Of a DNA stretch of 64,000 nt, positions 26,883 to 36,524 are shown in pieces. The notes beneath the pieces were generated by a model that saw nothing but the letters and a program-made list of their open reading frames with translations, was not told the origin of the DNA and ran no database searches. Origin of the DNA: Sediminicola luteus (GTDB lineage Bacteria > Bacteroidota > Bacteroidia > Flavobacteriales > Flavobacteriaceae). The position numbers were made by a program, and so were the translations under genes. Where the stretch lies: NCBI RefSeq assembly GCF_002514735.1, contig NZ_KZ300476.1:124001-188000 (forward strand), read 5' to 3'. Numbering within the stretch: position 1 is the first letter of the stretch; each line of letters opens with the position of its first letter.

Positions 26883-29048
26883 CTATTCTTCCGGGGCGGA
26901 AATGGCCCCCACATACCTACCGGCCCAATATGGCAATAAATAAATATAGGCTGGATGCTCCCATTGGCCATCACTACCACCGTTGTTCCTATAGGCGTTA
27001 TTGTGCAAATGCATGGGGCGCTCATCCCTTGGTAGTACCTCACTATATTCTTGTTTCCTAAAATTTTTGGCCACTTTATCCAAGTCTTTACGATGGGCAT
27101 TCTCAACCTTCCAGTCGATTAGATCCATCGGAAACTCTTTTAACCACCAAATCGATTCATCCAAATCGTAATCCGTTCCGCCGATCATGGCATATAGAAA
27201 ATTCCAAAGCGGGTTCTTTTCGTTTCGTTCTATTTCCCAATGACTCTTGGCCGCCTCAAAATGTTTGGCCTTACTCTCTTCGTCAAAGGCATAGTTGACA
27301 TAACCGGGGATGGTCAAAAAGTACATCTCGTCATCGGAATGGTTCCAGGCCGAGCTTAAATACTGACCCTCTACAAAACCAATTACAGAAGCCGGACGGT
27401 TGGCATTTTCCTCATAACCAAACTTATTGGCCAGTTTCTTGTAGTGTTTGAGGTATTTTTTGTCTTTGGTAAAATGATAAGTGGTCTGTAGAAAAGAAAG
27501 GATCAAGGTTGAATTCAACCTACGGTCGCCTACATTTATGGGAAACTGGTTTACATAATCCGGGTTCCATCGGCCCCATTGGGTGGGTTTACCGTTCCAG
27601 GTAACCAAATACCAATCGTTTTCAATTAGGTGATCCATTTCAATCTTAAGCTGGTGTATGGCCCTATCGCGCCACGATTTATCCGGCGCCAACTCTGCGA
27701 ACAGGGCGTAAACAAAAAAGTGTCCGCATGATTCGTCGCTACTTGTGGTAGATTTCCAACGCCAACGTTTATCGTCCGTAAGTCGCCATATTTTTTCATG
27801 CTCTGGTTTATCGGGTTCCCTGTCGGAAGATTGATAGGTATCTATTTCATAGGTTCGGGCAGGAAAACCATCAATCTTACTGATTTTGGTTAAACGCTCC
27901 ATGGCCTCAAAAGCTTCATAGGCGTTTAATTTGGCGTCTTCGGATTTAGTTGCCGCATAGCGGAACAACTCCCCTGCCAAATACATTGATGTCCATAGCC
28001 CATCGTTATCGGTATCCCAAAGGATAGCGGAAGAAAGGTCGCCGGGGGTCTGTAACCGGGTAGCCGAACTAAAGCCATATCGGATATGTCGTTGTCGTTG
28101 TACTTTTTGAAAATGCATGGCCTTGTCGTGTAAGGTCATGGGGGTAAAATCGATTTGAGATAGACCAGTTTCCGTTAACACCAGTACACTACCTTCGGGC
28201 CCAGCTTCAATGGCCACCACCTTATCGTCGGTCAACCAACGTTTTGAGGCATAATAATCGAATTTGCCATCGCTACGAAGCTTAAAGGCCCCTTTGGTGC
28301 TACCCAACCATTTTTCGCCATCTATAAATTGTACCGAAGTGATTTCGGGCCAAGGTAATTTTGCTTGAAGTGGTGAAGCTTCCTTACCGTCTAAATTCAA
28401 GGTCAGGTATCCCGATTGGGTTCCTACCAAAACCTCTTTATCCGATACGGCTAAGGAAGTAATACCCTCTCCCGCGTAAATTTTGGTCAAAGTGGTTTCC
28501 GTTTCCCCAAGGGTATACACCCCAAAGGCCGTCGCGATTACAAAACGCGCACCTTTTGCGTCATACACCATCTTTTCTACTGGGGCATTCAGCACGATAT
28601 CGGTAAGCACCTTTCCGTTTTTGGCCAGTCGTAAATTTTCCTTATTCGCAACCAGCATAGTAAAATCGGCACCTAAGGCCAATTGGGTAGGATTTTCCAA
28701 GCCATGCTCCCAATACAATTTGCCTGCCCAAGCATTACTAAGGATGGCTGTATCTGTCAAGTAAACAAATTGACCTTGGTAGGCCACCATATCCAATACC
28801 TTTTGATCACTTATAGGGCGGTATTGCAATTGCGGTTTTAACTCTTTTTCCCAGGGATGTAGTACACCTTGGGAAGACAACACTTGCACTACCCCATTCC
28901 TATCGATCGCCAGATTACGCAATGCCGCATCGGTCGTTTTTTGAAATTTGGTAGCCTGATCTTGTTTGAACGCCTTATCAGAATAGGTTTTTTGCGAAAA
29001 ACCCATCCCACAAAAAAGTAGGATGGGTAACAGCCATAAAGACTTCAT
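26883..29048 (-). CDS. Secreted protein: predicted beta-propeller plus alpha/alpha-toroid domain, unknown function
   Basis: A 721-aa exported protein (signal peptide ending about GMGFSQ). Residues ~30-330 contain repeated short beta motifs like those of sensor propellers (GVYTLGETE, VLVGTQSGYLTLNL, WLGSTKGAFKLRSD, VLVLTETGLSQIDF). Residues ~340-715 are rich in helices with aromatic and acidic loops (SAILWDTDNDGLWTSMY, DESCGHFFVYALFAEL, NVGDRRLNSTLILSF, HNNAYRNNGG), as in alpha/alpha-barrel glycosidases or lyases. No family was recognised. It is the last gene of the SusCD-BNR operon direction and its leader shares a 13-base element with susC, so it is likely a glycan-active or glycan-binding part of this PUL. 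Confidence 0.75.
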   Translation of the reverse strand: MKSLWLLPILLFCGMGFSQKTYSDKAFKQDQATKFQKTTDAALRNLAIDRNGVVQVLSSQGVLHPWEKELKPQLQYRPISDQKVLDMVAYQGQFVYLTDTAILSNAWAGKLYWEHGLENPTQLALGADFTMLVANKENLRLAKNGKVLTDIVLNAPVEKMVYDAKGARFVIATAFGVYTLGETETTLTKIYAGEGITSLAVSDKEVLVGTQSGYLTLNLDGKEASPLQAKLPWPEITSVQFIDGEKWLGSTKGAFKLRSDGKFDYYASKRWLTDDKVVAIEAGPEGSVLVLTETGLSQIDFTPMTLHDKAMHFQKVQRQRHIRYGFSSATRLQTPGDLSSAILWDTDNDGLWTSMYLAGELFRYAATKSEDAKLNAYEAFEAMERLTKISKIDGFPARTYEIDTYQSSDREPDKPEHEKIWRLTDDKRWRWKSTTSSDESCGHFFVYALFAELAPDKSWRDRAIHQLKIEMDHLIENDWYLVTWNGKPTQWGRWNPDYVNQFPINVGDRRLNSTLILSFLQTTYHFTKDKKYLKHYKKLANKFGYEENANRPASVIGFVEGQYLSSAWNHSDDEMYFLTIPGYVNYAFDEESKAKHFEAAKSHWEIERNEKNPLWNFLYAMIGGTDYDLDESIWWLKEFPMDLIDWKVENAHRKDLDKVAKNFRKQEYSEVLPRDERPMHLHNNAYRNNGGSDGQWEHPAYIYLLPYWAGRYVGAISAPEE

Positions 29049-29056
29049 ATATAATT

Positions 29057-29069
29057 AGTTTGGTTTGGT
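29057..29069 (-). promoter_or_regulatory. ACCAAACCAAACT leader element before the 721-aa gene
   Basis: On the minus strand the 13-mer ACCAAACCAAACT ends 8 bases before the ATG. The same 13-mer occurs in the susC leader, and close versions precede other genes here. It replaces any Shine-Dalgarno-like sequence. Role unproven. Confidence 0.45.
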
Positions 29070-29157
29070 GTGTTAAAAATACATCACAATGGTGGCAGTC
29101 GCTTCGGGCTTCTTGATCGTTACCAATGGTAAATTGACCCGAATTGCACAATTCAAA

Positions 29158-30336
29158 CTATTTCTGCATCCATTTAGGTAAAAATGACACATGCTTAATG
29201 GCTTCTTGGCCATTTATGCTATGGGAATAGGTAATATGCACCTTACCGTCTTTAGCCTGTATGGCCGTTGGATACGAAAAAGACCCTTGGCCTTTTTCCT
29301 TCTTCTCCAAATATTTGGGTTCAGACCAATCCTTACCTTCATTTTTTGATAGAGCCACGGCCAAATTATGACGCCCATCTTCAGTATTATTATAGACCAT
29401 GAGCCAGTGGCCATTGGATAAGGTTAAGACTTGTACACTGGTACCGGGATTTTTAAGCTCCGATTTTTGGGCGAAACTCCAGCTATCGCCTTGGTCTTTA
29501 GAGGTACTCACCAAAATACGGCCAGGGGCGTCGCCATTATCGCGCATATAGGCCACAATTTCGCCATTGGATCTACGCACCAAACTGGGTTGGATATTTC
29601 CATAGCCCACTATTGGTATACTAGGCCGCCACGTTTCCCCATTATCATCAGAAATGGCAACCAGAGAAAAGTTAAAGCCATCGGAATATAGGGGCAAAAG
29701 CATGCGCCCGTTGGGTAACACCAAAGGCTGTATCCTAGACATCCATCCGGTTTCACGTTTCTTTTTGTCTTGGGCCGCCTCGTGTACCATTGACTCATAG
29801 CGTGGGGCATATTCGGCCCAAGCCAGTCCCCTTCCCCCTTGGGCCTTGAATTGGGTTTCTACTTGGTCGGCAAAGGCCTCGCCGGGTTTCAATAAAATTA
29901 CATCTTGCCAATCCCATTTCGGAGCTCCATCTCCTAAGAAATCAGAACTTCGGCGGTATTTTAACACCGAGGTTTCCCATTGATTGGCCTGTACCACTAT
30001 CCAATATAACACCAATCTTCCTTTGGGATCTACGAACAAAACCGGGTTACAATCGGGTTGGCCGGGCGTATCCGCCAAAAGAAATGGTTTTCCCCATGCC
30101 TTGGAATTTTTGTTAAGACGAGCCCCCATGATCTTTACATCGTTGGCCTTACGCTCTCCAGAACCTTGAAACCAACAGGCCAAAAAATCGCCATTGGGCA
30201 ATTGAACGACAGAACTACTATGGGTATGCTGTTCCTGTGGCGGGAAAATTAAATGATTTTCGGACAGGCCTTTTTGGGCATGGATTATCGACATTCCCAC
30301 TAACATCAAGAGAATAACCTTAAATAAAAACTTCAT
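29158..30336 (-). CDS. BNR-repeat (sialidase-fold) exported protein
   Basis: A 392-aa secreted six-bladed propeller of the BNR_2/sialidase-like group, with a signal peptide (to about SIIHAQ). Three Asp boxes are present: SDDNGETW, SKDQGDSW and SKNEGKDW. Other motifs include QHTHSSSVVQLPNGDFLACWF near the start (cut here to HSSSVVQLPNGD), CNPVLFVD and RIQPLVLPNGRMLLPLY. A classical FRIP motif and a clear arginine triad of sialidases were not seen, so exo-sialidase activity should not be assumed. It lies downstream of susD beyond a possible attenuator and upstream of the 721-aa gene. A second relative is at 41387. Confidence 0.8.
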   Translation of the reverse strand: MKFLFKVILLMLVGMSIIHAQKGLSENHLIFPPQEQHTHSSSVVQLPNGDFLACWFQGSGERKANDVKIMGARLNKNSKAWGKPFLLADTPGQPDCNPVLFVDPKGRLVLYWIVVQANQWETSVLKYRRSSDFLGDGAPKWDWQDVILLKPGEAFADQVETQFKAQGGRGLAWAEYAPRYESMVHEAAQDKKKRETGWMSRIQPLVLPNGRMLLPLYSDGFNFSLVAISDDNGETWRPSIPIVGYGNIQPSLVRRSNGEIVAYMRDNGDAPGRILVSTSKDQGDSWSFAQKSELKNPGTSVQVLTLSNGHWLMVYNNTEDGRHNLAVALSKNEGKDWSEPKYLEKKEKGQGSFSYPTAIQAKDGKVHITYSHSINGQEAIKHVSFLPKWMQK

Positions 30337-30350
30337 AAAACTAAAGTATC

Positions 30351-30375
30351 AAAAAGGGGCTTCCGAAAAAGCCCC
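30351..30375 (-). terminator. Hairpin with T-run after susD (terminator or attenuator)
   Basis: On the minus strand: AAGCCCC arm complement pairing gives a 7-bp stem GGGGCTT/AAGCCCC (30356-30362 and 30369-30375) followed by TTTTT (30351-30355). It lies between susD and the BNR gene, so it could end the SGBP-susC-susD message or let some transcripts through. Confidence 0.7.
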
Positions 30376-30412
30376 CTTCCTGAAAATTACTAAACTAAAA
30401 ACAAACTTGTCA

Positions 30413-32071
30413 TTAATACGGTTTACCCGTTCCCTGCAATACCCAGGTTTTAGACCAAGCGCTATTGTTACTGGTATCACTACCTTTAAATTCGGTAGGT
30501 TCCAATTTCTGGATAGCCGCATTGGCATTATCGGTATTGTTGGCAATCTCATCGTTAAAATGATAGTAGAATCGCAAAGGCAAGGCATCGCGCATGGCTG
30601 TTGGCCCTGTGCCCAATACGGGCAAACCGGTCCTTTTCCAATCGGCCCAAGCTTCTGTAGAGGCTGACCAACTGGCAATCCATTTCTGTTGTATAATGCT
30701 CTCCAATCCGTCAAAAGGTGCCCCTGCCAAGTAATCGCCTACTTGGTCGCCTACACCCCAAGCTTCGAAAGATTGGCGTACCCCTTCGGTATAATAGGCG
30801 GCAGCACTACCCGAGGCCCAACCTTTGGTAGCGGCTTCGGCCAATACAAAGTTCACCTCTGCAGCAGACAACAAACGGGCCAATAATAAATCGCCAGATG
30901 TTTCTTTGTACATCGAATTTAACTGACTGGCATGTGGGTTATACAAGCCTTGACCTATATTCGGGGTCAGGTTAAAGTATAAGGTAGCTTTGGTAGAAGT
31001 CGGCATTCCGATAAAGTCTTTATCGTAATCAACGGCCAATTCTCCGGTAGCTTCATAATCGTCGGCAATGTTTTGGGCAATATGCCTTTCGCCATCGATC
31101 ATTTCATCGCGATCATCGTCCCAAGAAGGTTCAAGAACCAACGGAATCTCAACCGGGTCGGCCCAAACCGCCAAACGGGGATCGTTAAGGGTCTGCATTT
31201 GCTCCACCAATGTGGCACACATCTTCACCCTAAAATAACTACCCGACACACTGTTATCAAAAACCGTGTTGGTAGGCCAAGAATCTACCGTACTCGTCCC
31301 AGGGAACGCCATACTGGCATCGTCTGAAGTAGTCAAAATCAACGGATACTGACCTGGGTTACCTGTAATCTTCGCAATACCCGATTGGGCAATGGAAGGT
31401 TCCTTTTCCGAAAGACGCATATAATAGCGTAAGGCCAATGAATTGGCGAACTTGCGCCATTTAGAGGCATCGCCTTCAAAAAGCACATCTTGGCTCGGCA
31501 CTACGTTCAAATAACTATCCTGAGGCTTGGACAACAGGCTATTCGCCTGTTCCAATTTCGAAAGGATATCTAAATAAATCTCACGTTGGCTATCAAAAGG
31601 CGCTTTAAAGTAATCGGTACCTTGATCTCCTTTAACCGCTTCAAAATAAGGAGCGTCTCCCCATAAATCGGCAATCTGGCCAAAAGTATAGGCATGTAGT
31701 ACAAGCCCAACCCCTCTATGGAAATCCAACTCATTTTCCTCGGCCTTGGCCAAGAAATCACGGTTGTTACGGATAATACCGTACATGGCCTTCCAACTGT
31801 GGCTGTTATCGTCCCAGTCGTAATCGTTATGGCCACCCGACCAACCGTTCTTTTGGGTATGTTGCATGACCCCGGCCATTTCCCCAATGCCCATATTGAC
31901 CATGGTCTTGGACAAATTGGTGATCACCGTGGGCAATAATAGGTTCAAATCCGCCGCCTCTGGATCTACCGCATTCGGATTGGCCCTATATTCATCCAAA
32001 TCTTCACAGGCCGTAAAACTTCCTAAAAGCAGCAGCCCTAAAACAAAATATTTTATACTAAATCGATTCAT
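30413..32071 (-). CDS. susD: SusD/RagB family nutrient-binding surface lipoprotein
   Basis: A 552-aa outer-membrane lipoprotein of the SusD-like group (SusD-like_2 type). The lipobox is GSFTAC with C22 followed by EDLDE, an acidic tail expected for surface export in Bacteroidota. The body has helical TPR-like segments typical of the family (MQHTQKNGWSGGHNDYDWD, FGQIADLWGDAPYFEAV, cited in part) and the C-terminal LLSAAEVNFVLAEAA. It captures oligosaccharides and hands them to the SusC channel, whose gene ends 11 bases upstream. The substrate is not predictable from sequence. Confidence 0.94.
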   Translation of the reverse strand: MNRFSIKYFVLGLLLLGSFTACEDLDEYRANPNAVDPEAADLNLLLPTVITNLSKTMVNMGIGEMAGVMQHTQKNGWSGGHNDYDWDDNSHSWKAMYGIIRNNRDFLAKAEENELDFHRGVGLVLHAYTFGQIADLWGDAPYFEAVKGDQGTDYFKAPFDSQREIYLDILSKLEQANSLLSKPQDSYLNVVPSQDVLFEGDASKWRKFANSLALRYYMRLSEKEPSIAQSGIAKITGNPGQYPLILTTSDDASMAFPGTSTVDSWPTNTVFDNSVSGSYFRVKMCATLVEQMQTLNDPRLAVWADPVEIPLVLEPSWDDDRDEMIDGERHIAQNIADDYEATGELAVDYDKDFIGMPTSTKATLYFNLTPNIGQGLYNPHASQLNSMYKETSGDLLLARLLSAAEVNFVLAEAATKGWASGSAAAYYTEGVRQSFEAWGVGDQVGDYLAGAPFDGLESIIQQKWIASWSASTEAWADWKRTGLPVLGTGPTAMRDALPLRFYYHFNDEIANNTDNANAAIQKLEPTEFKGSDTSNNSAWSKTWVLQGTGKPY

Positions 32072-32082
32072 GATTTCTACTT

Positions 32083-35000
32083 TTAAAATGCTAGGTTCAA
32101 TTTAAATCCGATTGGGAATACCCATGGTTCTACATTATAGCGTTCAATACCCTGAAGGAACCTACCGCTAGATTCTGCCTGGAAGGCGCGTTCGGGATCC
32201 ACCCCAAAACTTGAATCTTTGGTCCACAACATAATGTTACGGCTATAGATAGATACACTAAGAGCATCTAAACCGGCCTGCTCTACCCATTTAAAGGGGA
32301 AGTTATAGTTGAAGGTAATCTCGCGGAGCTTAATGTAATCGGCATCGAACATATGGTTGGTTCCGAAATCCCAAGGGTTACTGGTTACGAATGGTCTTAC
32401 CAAAGTACCTTCGCCCCCTAGGTTCTCTTGAACCAAAACAAAGTTTCCGTTGTCATCATGATAACCTATTACACCAGGCGAGAACACTCCGTCGTGTACT
32501 TCGGTACCTGAAAAACTTTCTGGTAACCCTCCGTATTCCGGAGTTGGTCCACCGACATTGATAAAGTTTTCTGACAACAACAACTGATCTCTGTTATCCA
32601 ATACCCATTGACGCATTTCCGGTCCTAATTGACGTCCGCCCGGATTGGCCAAACGATCGAATACGGTCGCCGAAGTAATATCTTCGGTCATATACCTGTG
32701 GGTCTGTGACATATATTGTCCGCCAGAACGCCAGTCGAAAGTCATATTTACACTGAAATTCTTGTAGCGTAAACTGGTTTGTAAACCTAAAATGAAATCG
32801 GGGTTATAATTACCAACCTTAACATACTCACTTTCGGCTTCCCATTCCGGGTCTTCACCAGAGGTTATGATCGGGAACCCAAAGTACTCTGAATTGGGAT
32901 CGGTAACCCTTTTGATCTTTCTAGAGTAGATATTCCCCAAAAGTCCGTCTTCACCGGTTTCGGAATTTTCAACGAAACCACGGGCCTTACTTTTATTGGC
33001 TGACCAGAACTCCAAGAAATCGACCCCTTCCGCCAATTCGGTAATCTTGGTCTCGTTGGCCGTATAGTTAAAATTCAAGTCCCAAGTCCAGTTTTCGTTC
33101 TCGATTGGGGTAAAGCCTAAGTTCAATTCTATACCATCGCCCTCCAAAGTCGCTGCATTCAGATTTACACGATCAAATCCGGAAGAAGCCGCCAATGGAA
33201 TGGTTAGGATCTGGTTTTCGTTTTTAATCATATAGTATGTACCTTGAAAACGTACACGGTTATTGAACATATTCAAATCAAGACCAACTTCTGAAGAAGT
33301 CAATTGCTCGTTCTGTAGACTTGGTGAAAGCAAGTTACTCGGTACGAACAAACCGGAAGCATCGCCCCACTGACCTGAACTTTGGTACACTTGCTGTAAG
33401 TTGTATGGCGCTGTATCGTTACCGGTCTCGGCCCAACCTCCACGAAGTTTGAACAAACTTACTTTAGGAATATCTACTACCTCACTCAACAAGAAACTTA
33501 GCGAAGCCGAAGAATAGTCGTATTGATTATCGTCTTCTGGCAAGGTACTAGACCAATCGATACGGTGACTTAAATCTAAGTACAACATATCTTTAAAACC
33601 TAAACTGGCCAGACCATAAACCGAATTTATACTTTTTTCCCTTAGACTGCTGGAATAGTCCAAAGCATCTGGGGCTATATTACCCACCGTGAACACATTA
33701 GGCACGATTAAACCAGAGCGGCCTTTAGAACCATTACGTAGCGAAGTACCACGTTGGTACATGGTATTGGCACCACCGGAAACTGAGAAATCGAAATTTT
33801 CGAAATCCCTTTTGTAGGTTGCCAAAATATCTATGTTACGTTCCAAGAAATCAGACTTGGCAATACCGTAAGCACCATTATTGGCCTCCCTAGAATATCC
33901 AGGAGCAATTTTGGTCTCTTGGGTTTGATCTGATTTATTCAAGGTATATCTACCGCGAATGCCAAAGTTATCGGTGAACTGCCAATCGGCCACAATGTTA
34001 CCGAAAATACGGAAGCGGTTAAAACTGTTATTTACTTCATTGGCCAAAAAGTATGGGTTATCGTGCTCTTCGGATACGCGAACCACCTGACTACCTTCGG
34101 CACCTGGCACCCAATAATCTTCCAACATACGGATATCTATATTAGAAGGATTCGCATAGGCCCATTGCAGTGGGTTGGTACCTCGGTTAGAGGCCGGACG
34201 GTTATCGGCCCAGGTATGACCAAAGTTTACATTGGTACTGACCGTTAACTTATCGTTTAGTTTAGACGAGGCCGATAAGGTATATGAATTTCGATTTAAA
34301 TCGGAATTCGGTACCATACCCGTATGCTTCATATTGGTATAGCCCATCCTAAAATTCAAGATATCGGAACTATTGGAAATCTCGATGCTGTTGGTGGTGG
34401 TCAAGGCGGTCTTTACAAAGTTCTTTACATTGTCTTCGTAAGACACCAATTCAATAGGAATACGGTTACCATTGGCATCTAGGGGAGAATGCCATTGTAC
34501 GGCCCAATACCCTTTATCGTTCTCTGGACCGGCACCGGCATAAAAGGCCGGATTAACCTCAGGCAAAATGTTACTCCCAACATCTTCGGGTCGGTATGAG
34601 AAGTAACCCGTTGATAATTTGGTATTGGTTTCCAAGAAACGGAAAGGTACATCGGCCACGGTATTGGTGGTAAAACTCACCTTCATTTTTTGCTTGTCCT
34701 TAGCACGTTTGGTGGTGATCAAAACCACACCATTACCCGCTCGAGACCCATATAAGGCGGCAGCACTACCTCCTTTTAGTATCGATACATCTTCGATACT
34801 CTCTGGATCTAAATCAGAGATGGCATTACCATAATCCACAGGGTTTCGACTACCAAAGCCCCCCACATTGTTTACGGTACTTTCTACCGGAACACCATCA
34901 ATGATGAACAAAGGTTGGTTATCTGTACTCAAGGAAGTGGCTCCACGAATTACCATACTCACCGTAGAGGCTGCACCTCCTGTAGAGTTAATGGTTACCC

Positions 35001-35481
35001 CAGATACTTTACCCGACATGGAATTCAATACGTTTTCCTGTACTACACGGGTCAATTCCTCTCCCCCAACGTTCTCAACGGCATATCCCAAGGATTTCTC
35101 TTCACGTTTCAGCCCCAAAGCGGTTACCACCACTCCTTCGAGTTCTTCAGCGCTTTCATCCATGGTTACATTTAGGGTGTTACCGGATGTTATGGCCATA
35201 TCTACGGGTGCATACCCGATATAGGAGAAACTTAAGGTACCTCCCGTGTTTGGCACATTGATCGAATAATTACCATCGAAGTCGGTACTGGTACCGTTCG
35301 TGGTTCCCTTTAGCACCACACTAACCCCTGGCATGGGAATACCATCGGCACTAGAGGTAACCACCCCCGTTATGGTGCGCGATTGGGCCCAAAGCTGCAT
35401 AGGAGCCAGAACCAGCATGGCAAAAAACAAACAACCACCAAAGAAACGGGCTGTCCGATTTGCTTGATTTTTTGATTTCAT
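32083..35481 (-). CDS. susC: SusC/RagA family TonB-linked outer membrane receptor
   Basis: A 1132-aa TonB-dependent transporter. Signal peptide to about LWAQ, a carboxypeptidase-D-like domain (ITGVVTSSADGIPMPGVSVV), a plug domain (NSMSGKVSGVTINSTGG; SVSMVIRGATSL; PLFIIDGVP) and a 22-strand barrel ending in the aromatic terminus GFKLNLAF. ATG 35481 starts exactly at the signal peptide MKSKNQANR; a longer in-frame start at 35532 would overlap the upstream gene and add 17 residues. The energised channel imports oligosaccharides with the downstream SusD. The leader carries ACCAAACCAAACT. Confidence 0.95.
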   Translation of the reverse strand: MKSKNQANRTARFFGGCLFFAMLVLAPMQLWAQSRTITGVVTSSADGIPMPGVSVVLKGTTNGTSTDFDGNYSINVPNTGGTLSFSYIGYAPVDMAITSGNTLNVTMDESAEELEGVVVTALGLKREEKSLGYAVENVGGEELTRVVQENVLNSMSGKVSGVTINSTGGAASTVSMVIRGATSLSTDNQPLFIIDGVPVESTVNNVGGFGSRNPVDYGNAISDLDPESIEDVSILKGGSAAALYGSRAGNGVVLITTKRAKDKQKMKVSFTTNTVADVPFRFLETNTKLSTGYFSYRPEDVGSNILPEVNPAFYAGAGPENDKGYWAVQWHSPLDANGNRIPIELVSYEDNVKNFVKTALTTTNSIEISNSSDILNFRMGYTNMKHTGMVPNSDLNRNSYTLSASSKLNDKLTVSTNVNFGHTWADNRPASNRGTNPLQWAYANPSNIDIRMLEDYWVPGAEGSQVVRVSEEHDNPYFLANEVNNSFNRFRIFGNIVADWQFTDNFGIRGRYTLNKSDQTQETKIAPGYSREANNGAYGIAKSDFLERNIDILATYKRDFENFDFSVSGGANTMYQRGTSLRNGSKGRSGLIVPNVFTVGNIAPDALDYSSSLREKSINSVYGLASLGFKDMLYLDLSHRIDWSSTLPEDDNQYDYSSASLSFLLSEVVDIPKVSLFKLRGGWAETGNDTAPYNLQQVYQSSGQWGDASGLFVPSNLLSPSLQNEQLTSSEVGLDLNMFNNRVRFQGTYYMIKNENQILTIPLAASSGFDRVNLNAATLEGDGIELNLGFTPIENENWTWDLNFNYTANETKITELAEGVDFLEFWSANKSKARGFVENSETGEDGLLGNIYSRKIKRVTDPNSEYFGFPIITSGEDPEWEAESEYVKVGNYNPDFILGLQTSLRYKNFSVNMTFDWRSGGQYMSQTHRYMTEDITSATVFDRLANPGGRQLGPEMRQWVLDNRDQLLLSENFINVGGPTPEYGGLPESFSGTEVHDGVFSPGVIGYHDDNGNFVLVQENLGGEGTLVRPFVTSNPWDFGTNHMFDADYIKLREITFNYNFPFKWVEQAGLDALSVSIYSRNIMLWTKDSSFGVDPERAFQAESSGRFLQGIERYNVEPWVFPIGFKLNLAF

Positions 35482-35497
35482 TGTGTTCAAGTATAAA

Positions 35498-35510
35498 AGT
35501 TTGGTTTGGT
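35498..35510 (-). promoter_or_regulatory. ACCAAACCAAACT leader element before susC
   Basis: An exact copy of the 13-mer found before the 721-aa gene, 16 bases upstream of the susC ATG on the minus strand. Confidence 0.45.
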
Positions 35511-35531
35511 CTATTGTATCAAATACCCCCA

Positions 35532-36524
35532 TTACTGCACGGCCTTAAAGGTTAAAACCAATGCATGTGTATTCAATGGAATCGGTGTATTCGGCGGCAT
35601 AAAATCGGCGCTTGCCAACACGAACAACACCAACTGCATACTGGTATCGCTTACATTTCTAACAATGGCACGGGTCTCAAAGTCGCGATATCCCACATAA
35701 CCATTACCTGAGAAACTTAGGGTGGTTACATCGTTATAATCGACAAAGCCCGTAGGTAAACCGTATACAGAAGCCACACTGATGTTGTCATTTTCGGTAA
35801 AAGTGAAAGTAGCATCGGCATCTAGGTTGAAAGTAGCATTCACAAAAGGGAAGCCTGCATTAGGCCCTGCCAAAATATCGGCGCCACCAGAGGTAGCCAA
35901 CTGATAGAAAACATTACTTAACCCACCACCATCGGCTTGTAGGTCCATATCGTAATTACCATCGAAATGAAAGGTAAAGGTATCGTCGTAAACCTCGGAA
36001 ATACCCAACGGGTTACCGAACACCCCTGTTGGCAATGGTTTTAAGCCATCGAAAACACTAAGATCGGCATCGGAATTGGCAAACCAATCCTCGCTATGGG
36101 CCGGATCTAATTTCCAGGTCTTGCCATTGGCCGCGGTTGGCCCACCGGTCAACAAAATATAAGGCGTAAGGTCTATAGCTAATTTCACTTCTTTGGTAAT
36201 AGCATTACCCGAAGCATCCGTGGCCGTAAATACCACATCGTAATAGCCGCCATCTTGATACACATGTACCGGATTCTGCTCAGAACTGGTGTTACCATCA
36301 CCAAAGTCCCATGACCAGCTACTGGCACTATGGGTAAGGCCCTGAAAAGCAACCTTTTTACCGTCGACCGTATTGAATATCTCCGCAGTTAACGGAAAAA
36401 CGGTCTCACTATCGTCATTGGTCTCACAAGAGACCGACCACAAGAGAAGAAAAGCCCCCATAAGGTAAGGCAAGCTTCTTTTGGCCCTCAATAATGATGT
36501 TAATACTCTTTTTGGAATTTGCAT
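35532..36524 (-). CDS. PKD-domain surface lipoprotein, probable surface glycan-binding protein
   Basis: A 330-aa lipoprotein: basic n-region, hydrophobic helix and lipobox SVSC with C33 followed by ETNDDSE, an acidic surface-export tail. Residues ~40-125 are a PKD domain (SSWSWDFGDGNTSSEQNPVHVY). The remainder (~130-330) is beta-rich with WKLD and SGNGYVGYRDFE-type motifs, as in SusE/F-like glycan-binding proteins of flavobacteria. It lies directly upstream of susC and is the first gene of the PUL transcript, so a role in binding the glycan at the cell surface is likely. Confidence 0.85.
   Translation of the reverse strand: MQIPKRVLTSLLRAKRSLPYLMGAFLLLWSVSCETNDDSETVFPLTAEIFNTVDGKKVAFQGLTHSASSWSWDFGDGNTSSEQNPVHVYQDGGYYDVVFTATDASGNAITKEVKLAIDLTPYILLTGGPTAANGKTWKLDPAHSEDWFANSDADLSVFDGLKPLPTGVFGNPLGISEVYDDTFTFHFDGNYDMDLQADGGGLSNVFYQLATSGGADILAGPNAGFPFVNATFNLDADATFTFTENDNISVASVYGLPTGFVDYNDVTTLSFSGNGYVGYRDFETRAIVRNVSDTSMQLVLFVLASADFMPPNTPIPLNTHALVLTFKAVQ

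Noticed and set aside
32083-35532. Longer susC start at 35532
   Set aside because: It would overlap the upstream gene's stop and place 17 residues before the signal peptide; ATG 35481 fits better.
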